From the NCBI RefSeq assembly GCF_000308595.1, contig NZ_BAGA01000109.1, positions 62,001-126,000 of the forward strand: a stretch of DNA of 64,000 bases, given 5' to 3'. Below are positions 60,657 through 64,000 of the stretch, one piece after another. The DNA is from Nocardia higoensis NBRC 100133. GTDB taxonomy: Bacteria; Actinomycetota; Actinomycetes; Mycobacteriales; Mycobacteriaceae. Position 1 is the stretch's first letter. Each line of letters starts with the position of its first letter. The notes below the pieces were generated by a model. That model ran no database searches. It saw only the letters and a list, made by a program, of their open reading frames with translations, and was not told the origin of the DNA. A program made the translations under genes and the position numbers.

Positions 60657-61574
60657 ATGGCGGTGGATGTCCGCCCGGCAGAACAGGCCGACTCCAACCC
60701 TGGTGAGAGCCATTGGCGTACGGCGGGTGATCGGATAGAGACACTGCTCGAGGCGAGTTCGGCGGGCGGCGCGGCGGCTCGTGAACGCGCCGAGCAGTTG
60801 GTGCGCGAGGTCGTCGACCTGTACGGGGCGGGCTTGGCGCGCCTGGTCGGACTACTGGACGCCGGCACCCTGGAACGGCTGGCTCGCGACGACCTGGTCG
60901 CGAGCCTGCTGCTCGTCCACGGGCTGCACCCGCACGACGTGGACGCCAGAGTGCGCACGGCGCTGGACAGTGTGCGGCCCTACCTGGGGTCGCACGGCGG
61001 CGATGTGGAACTGGTCGAGATCGTGGACGCGGTGGTCCGCCTCCGGCTGACCGGCAGCTGCCACGGCTGCCCGTCCTCGTCGGTCACCCTGGAGCTGGCG
61101 GTGCAGGACGCGATCCGCGCGGCGGCGCCGGAGATCGAGACCATCGAAGTCGTCGCCGCGCCCACCGAGCACGCGGCGCCGATCCCCGCCGATTCGCTGT
61201 TCTCCCGGGTGCGTTCGAGCGACGCTCCGGGCAGTTGGGTCGCCACGCCCGAACTGGCCGACCTGGTGCCCGGCGAGGTCGGCGGATTCGCCGTGGCCGG
61301 ACTCCCGGTACTGGCCTGCCGGGTGGGTGAGCAGGTATTCGCATACCGCGACCTCTGCCCGGTCTGCGCGCATTCGCTCGCCGGGGCCGCGCTGCACCGG
61401 CGGCCCGGCCTCCCGGTCGGCGACGCGGTCCTGCGCTGCCCGACCTGCCGCGCGCATTTCGACATCGTGGCGGCCGGGGCGCGCATCGACGGCGACGGTC
61501 ACCTCGAGCCGCTCCCGGTGCTGGCGCGGGACGGCGTGCTGTCGGTGGCGGTACCGGTGGGGGTGCACGGGTGA
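60657..61574 (+). CDS. NifU C-terminal domain fused to Rieske-like domain, hydrogenase accessory protein
   Basis: A 305-residue two-domain protein. After a helical N-terminus, a NifU/Nfu domain spans about 100-165 with the cluster-scaffold motif GSCHGCPSSS. The C-terminal ~100 residues resemble a Rieske/ferredoxin domain, but the two ligand boxes read CPVCAH and CPTCRAHFD rather than CxH and CxxH. It may carry or deliver an Fe-S cluster to the hydrogenase or act as its electron acceptor. The stop overlaps the next start as GTGA. Confidence 0.85.
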   Translation: MAVDVRPAEQADSNPGESHWRTAGDRIETLLEASSAGGAAARERAEQLVREVVDLYGAGLARLVGLLDAGTLERLARDDLVASLLLVHGLHPHDVDARVRTALDSVRPYLGSHGGDVELVEIVDAVVRLRLTGSCHGCPSSSVTLELAVQDAIRAAAPEIETIEVVAAPTEHAAPIPADSLFSRVRSSDAPGSWVATPELADLVPGEVGGFAVAGLPVLACRVGEQVFAYRDLCPVCAHSLAGAALHRRPGLPVGDAVLRCPTCRAHFDIVAAGARIDGDGHLEPLPVLARDGVLSVAVPVGVHG

Positions 61575-62206
61575 ACACACCGTTCCGAGTGCTGCAGCGG
61601 ATCACCGCCGAGCGCCCGCCCCCGCGACGGGCGGGCGAGCGATGTGAGATGTGCGCCGATCCGATCGCCGGCGAGCATCAGCACGTCGTGAATATCGAAG
61701 GCAGGCAGCTGTTGTGCGTATGCCGCGCCTGCTACCTGCTGTTCGTGGACCAGAAGGCGGCGCTGCGTTACCGGGCGGTGCCGGACCGCTATCTCGCCTT
61801 CCCCGATTTCGAGATCGGCCAGGGGGAATGGGACGCGTTGGAGATTCCGGTGGGACTCGCGTTCTTCTTCCGCAACTCCGCACTGGACCGGACCGTGGCG
61901 TTCTATCCCGGACCGGCGGGCGCGACCGAATCGGAACTGCCGCTGGCACAGTGGAATACGATCGTGCAGCGACATCCGGAACTGGACGCTCTCGCCGACG
62001 ATGTCGAAGCCCTGCTGATCCGGGTCCCGGAGAGCGGGACCGCGACCGCGAGTTGCCTGCTGCTGCCGATCGACGCGTGCTACGAGTTCGTCGGGCGGAT
62101 GCGATTGCTGTGGCGCGGCTTCGACGGCGGGACCGAGGTGCGCAGCTATCTGGACGAGTTCTTCGCGTCTGTCTCGGCCCGGGCACGAACGGACGGCGCG
62201 CCATGA
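61571..62206 (+). CDS. DUF5947 hydrogenase-operon protein
   Basis: A 211-residue protein of a family that co-occurs with group 1h hydrogenases. The N-terminal third has a zinc-ribbon-like CEMC...CRAC arrangement (RCEMCADPI near residue 24, LLCVCRACYLLF near residue 48). The rest (YRAVPDRYLAFPDFEIGQGE; IPVGLAFFFRNS; YEFVGRMRLLWRGFDGG) has no known activity. GTG start fixed by the overlap with the preceding stop; ATGA overlap with the next gene. Confidence 0.82.
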   Translation: MNTPFRVLQRITAERPPPRRAGERCEMCADPIAGEHQHVVNIEGRQLLCVCRACYLLFVDQKAALRYRAVPDRYLAFPDFEIGQGEWDALEIPVGLAFFFRNSALDRTVAFYPGPAGATESELPLAQWNTIVQRHPELDALADDVEALLIRVPESGTATASCLLLPIDACYEFVGRMRLLWRGFDGGTEVRSYLDEFFASVSARARTDGAP

Positions 62207-62850
62207 GTCCCGTCCACTCGATGACCTTCGCCGTGCTCGAGATCAAGCCGGAGCCGTACGCGGTGGCGCCGACCCTGACCGCACGGGTCGGTCTCGCCGC
62301 GCTCGCCGAGGAACCCGTGCACGCCGTCGCGTTACGTGCGCAGGTGCGGATCCAGCCGTCGCGCCGCCGCTACTCCGACGAGGAGGGCGCGGGGCTGACC
62401 GATCTGTTCGGCGACCGCGAGCGCTGGCGGGATACGCAGCGTTCGTTCCTGTGGATGCACTGCGCCACCATGGTTCCCGGGTTCTCCGGCGGCGCCGAGG
62501 TGGATCTGCCGATGCCGTGCACCTACGACTTCGAGGTGACCGGCTCGAAGTACCTGCACGCGCTACGCGAGGGCACGGTACCGCTGGTGTTCCTGTTCAG
62601 CGGCACGGTCTTCATCCGGGGCAGCGGCGGCTTCGCGGTCCAGCAGATCCCCTGGGATCGCGAGGACACCTTCGACATGCCGGTCTCGGTATGGCAGGAC
62701 GTGATGGCCGCGCACTTCCCGAACACCGGCTGGCTACGCCTGCACCGGGACACGCTCGAGGCGCTGTCCGCCTACAAGTCCGGCCACGGTCTGCTCGGAT
62801 TCGACGAGGCCGTCACCCGCCTGCTCGCCGACGCCGGAGAGTCGCGATGA
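62203..62850 (+). CDS. DUF6084 hydrogenase-operon protein
   Basis: A 215-residue soluble protein, mostly beta in appearance (TFAVLEIKPEPYAVAPTLTA; VHAVALRAQVRIQPSRRRYS; CTYDFEVTGSKYLHALREGT; VPLVFLFSGTVFIRGSGGF). The family is found next to actinobacterial hydrogenases and has no established function. It overlaps both neighbours by four bases (ATGA at each end), so it is made in step with them. Confidence 0.82.
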   Translation: MSPVHSMTFAVLEIKPEPYAVAPTLTARVGLAALAEEPVHAVALRAQVRIQPSRRRYSDEEGAGLTDLFGDRERWRDTQRSFLWMHCATMVPGFSGGAEVDLPMPCTYDFEVTGSKYLHALREGTVPLVFLFSGTVFIRGSGGFAVQQIPWDREDTFDMPVSVWQDVMAAHFPNTGWLRLHRDTLEALSAYKSGHGLLGFDEAVTRLLADAGESR

Positions 62851-64000
62851 CCGCCGCGGGGATCGCCCGGGCCCGCGCCGTCGCCGACGCGGTGCTCTAC
62901 GAGGGCTACCTGCTCTACCCCTACCGGGCGAACACCCCCAAGAACCGGTCCCGCTGGCAGTTCGGCGTGCTCGGTCCCGCCGGGGCGGCGGCGGCCGGAC
63001 TCGGCGAAGAGTCGTCGCTGTCGGCCGAGTTCGTCCTCGAGCCCGGTACGGACCCAGTACTGACGTGGACGGTCCGGTTCCTGCAGCTCCAGCACCGTCA
63101 GGTGCTCGACGGTGCGGGTGTGCCACGCGCCGAACTCACCGCCGGCGGGCGATCCTGGCTGTCCTGGGACGAGGCGGTCGCGCGGGAGATCGTCGTCGGC
63201 CCCCTGGCGCCCGGGAATCTCGTACGCGCACTGACGGTTTCCGGTGGCTCCGACATCGAGGAGATCGCCGGCGCGGCAGGCGAGGCCGTCGGGACGCTGG
63301 TGCGGACCAGGCAGCCGCTGGCCGGTGAACTGGAACTGGGCGTCGAGCGGGACGGCCGGTTCCTGCGGCTGGCCGCCGAGGTCCGCAACGTGGCCGCACT
63401 CGCGACCGACAAGGACGACGCCCTCGCCCGCTCGCTGATCGGGGCACACATCGTCGTGGAAGTCGCCCGTGGACAGTTCGTTTCCGCGCTCGAACCACCG
63501 GCGGACGCCGCGCCCGCGGTCGAACGCTGCGGCCGGCACCGGTGTTTCCCGGTGCTCGCCGGCCCGCCCGGCGACCGCAGTCTGCTGCTGATCTCGCCGA
63601 TCATCCTCTACGACCATCCCGAGATCGCGGAACAGAGCGAGGGAGCGCTGTTCGATTCCACCGAGATCGACGAGATCCTCACGCTGCGCGTGATGACCAT
63701 GACCGACGACGAGAAAGCGCAGGCCCGCGCGACAGACGCGCGGGCGGGCGAGATCATCGACCGCTGCGATGCCATCACCCCGGAGGCGATGCGGCAGTTG
63801 CACGGCGTCCTGCGCGATCCGCATCCGGGCCGTTCGCCTCTGGTTCCCGAAGTGCCCGAGGGGATCGACTGGTGGGATCCGGCGGCCGACGGCGCCGTGC
63901 GCCCGGATACCGATGCGGTGCCGGTCTCGGGTGTGCTGGTGCGCAGAGGCAGCCGGGTCAGGCTGCACCCGTCCCGCCGGGCCGACGCCCAGGATCTGTT
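62847..64000 (+). CDS. Unrecognised hydrogenase-operon protein, cut by window end
   Basis: 384 codons open to the right edge from an ATG that overlaps the DUF6084 stop (ATGA). Segments such as LYPYRANTPKNRSRWQFGVL near residue 22, LLLISPIILYDHPEIAEQSE near residue 252 and a helical, acidic DEILTLRVMTMTDDEKAQAR stretch look well conserved rather than random, but I cannot name a family. No Cys-rich site, signal peptide or membrane helix is seen. Position implies assembly or partner function for the hydrogenase. Confidence 0.78.
   Translation, partial: MTAAGIARARAVADAVLYEGYLLYPYRANTPKNRSRWQFGVLGPAGAAAAGLGEESSLSAEFVLEPGTDPVLTWTVRFLQLQHRQVLDGAGVPRAELTAGGRSWLSWDEAVAREIVVGPLAPGNLVRALTVSGGSDIEEIAGAAGEAVGTLVRTRQPLAGELELGVERDGRFLRLAAEVRNVAALATDKDDALARSLIGAHIVVEVARGQFVSALEPPADAAPAVERCGRHRCFPVLAGPPGDRSLLLISPIILYDHPEIAEQSEGALFDSTEIDEILTLRVMTMTDDEKAQARATDARAGEIIDRCDAITPEAMRQLHGVLRDPHPGRSPLVPEVPEGIDWWDPAADGAVRPDTDAVPVSGVLVRRGSRVRLHPSRRADAQDL

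Overview
The window is high-GC actinobacterial chromosome. Gene content points to the Mycobacteriales (Nocardia/Rhodococcus/mycobacterium-like): a Rv3717-type amidase, a ChoD-like GMC oxidase, MpaB and LvaA/C-like acyl-CoA genes, and an actinobacterial group 1h [NiFe]-hydrogenase. I place it there from gene content and codon style only; no rRNA or tRNA is present to confirm it. Coding density is very high. Many genes overlap by 1-14 bases (TGATG, ATGA, GTGA and one TTGA), so much of the window is organised in translationally coupled operons.

Layout. 1-8.8 kb: nadE, then a molybdenum-cofactor (Moco) cluster (moaA-moaD leftwards; moeA, a moaC-mogA fusion and moaE rightwards), a CobW GTPase, a secreted cell-wall amidase, a small secreted protein and an SDR. 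8.9-17.6 kb: a leftward operon of a GNAT acetyltransferase, a 2194-residue fully reducing type I polyketide synthase (KS-AT-DH-ER-KR-ACP, no thioesterase) and an alpha-oxoamine synthase that starts inside the PKS stop codon. This looks like a pathway to a long-chain amino-ketone. 17.8-29.9 kb: metabolic and regulatory genes, including an MHS-type MFS transporter, a class I amidotransferase, a PAP2/lipid-kinase fusion, a thiolase-SDR pair, a MarR/extradiol dioxygenase/DoxX locus with two perfect operator palindromes, a sirtuin, an AI-2E family membrane protein and an AraC regulator. 30-33.8 kb: Baeyer-Villiger-type monooxygenase, ChoD-like oxidase and DUF4334 operon. 34.1-37.8 kb: a PASTA membrane protein coupled to a VWA plus SGNH-hydrolase fusion. 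37.9-43.9 kb: xdhC and a coxLMSG-type molybdenum hydroxylase operon, which would use the cofactor made by the first cluster.

43.9-47.9 kb is a clearly different, lower-GC island. It holds two diverged ~1.1 kb direct repeats plus a third partial copy, made of degraded toxin/immunity cassettes with no delivery domain. One cassette carries a RelA/SpoT-like nucleotidyltransferase domain whose key residues are intact, and another carries the HExxH-bearing end of a metallopeptidase toxin followed by an overlapping Cys/Trp-rich immunity-like gene.

48-56.4 kb: a TIGR02206-type membrane protein, an LvaABC-like trio (acyl-CoA dehydrogenase, kinase, DUF6285 partner) suited to 4-hydroxyacyl-CoA catabolism, an MpaB-type oxygenase facing a TetR regulator, small secreted and hypothetical proteins, a peroxiredoxin and a DJ-1/PfpI protein. 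56.6-64 kb: hypA-hypB, a CRP-like palindrome, the hydrogenase subunits (hhyS, hhyL) and a tightly coupled run of accessory genes (NifU/Rieske-like fusion, DUF5947, DUF6084, and an unrecognised protein cut by the window end). This would give the host atmospheric-type H2 oxidation during starvation.
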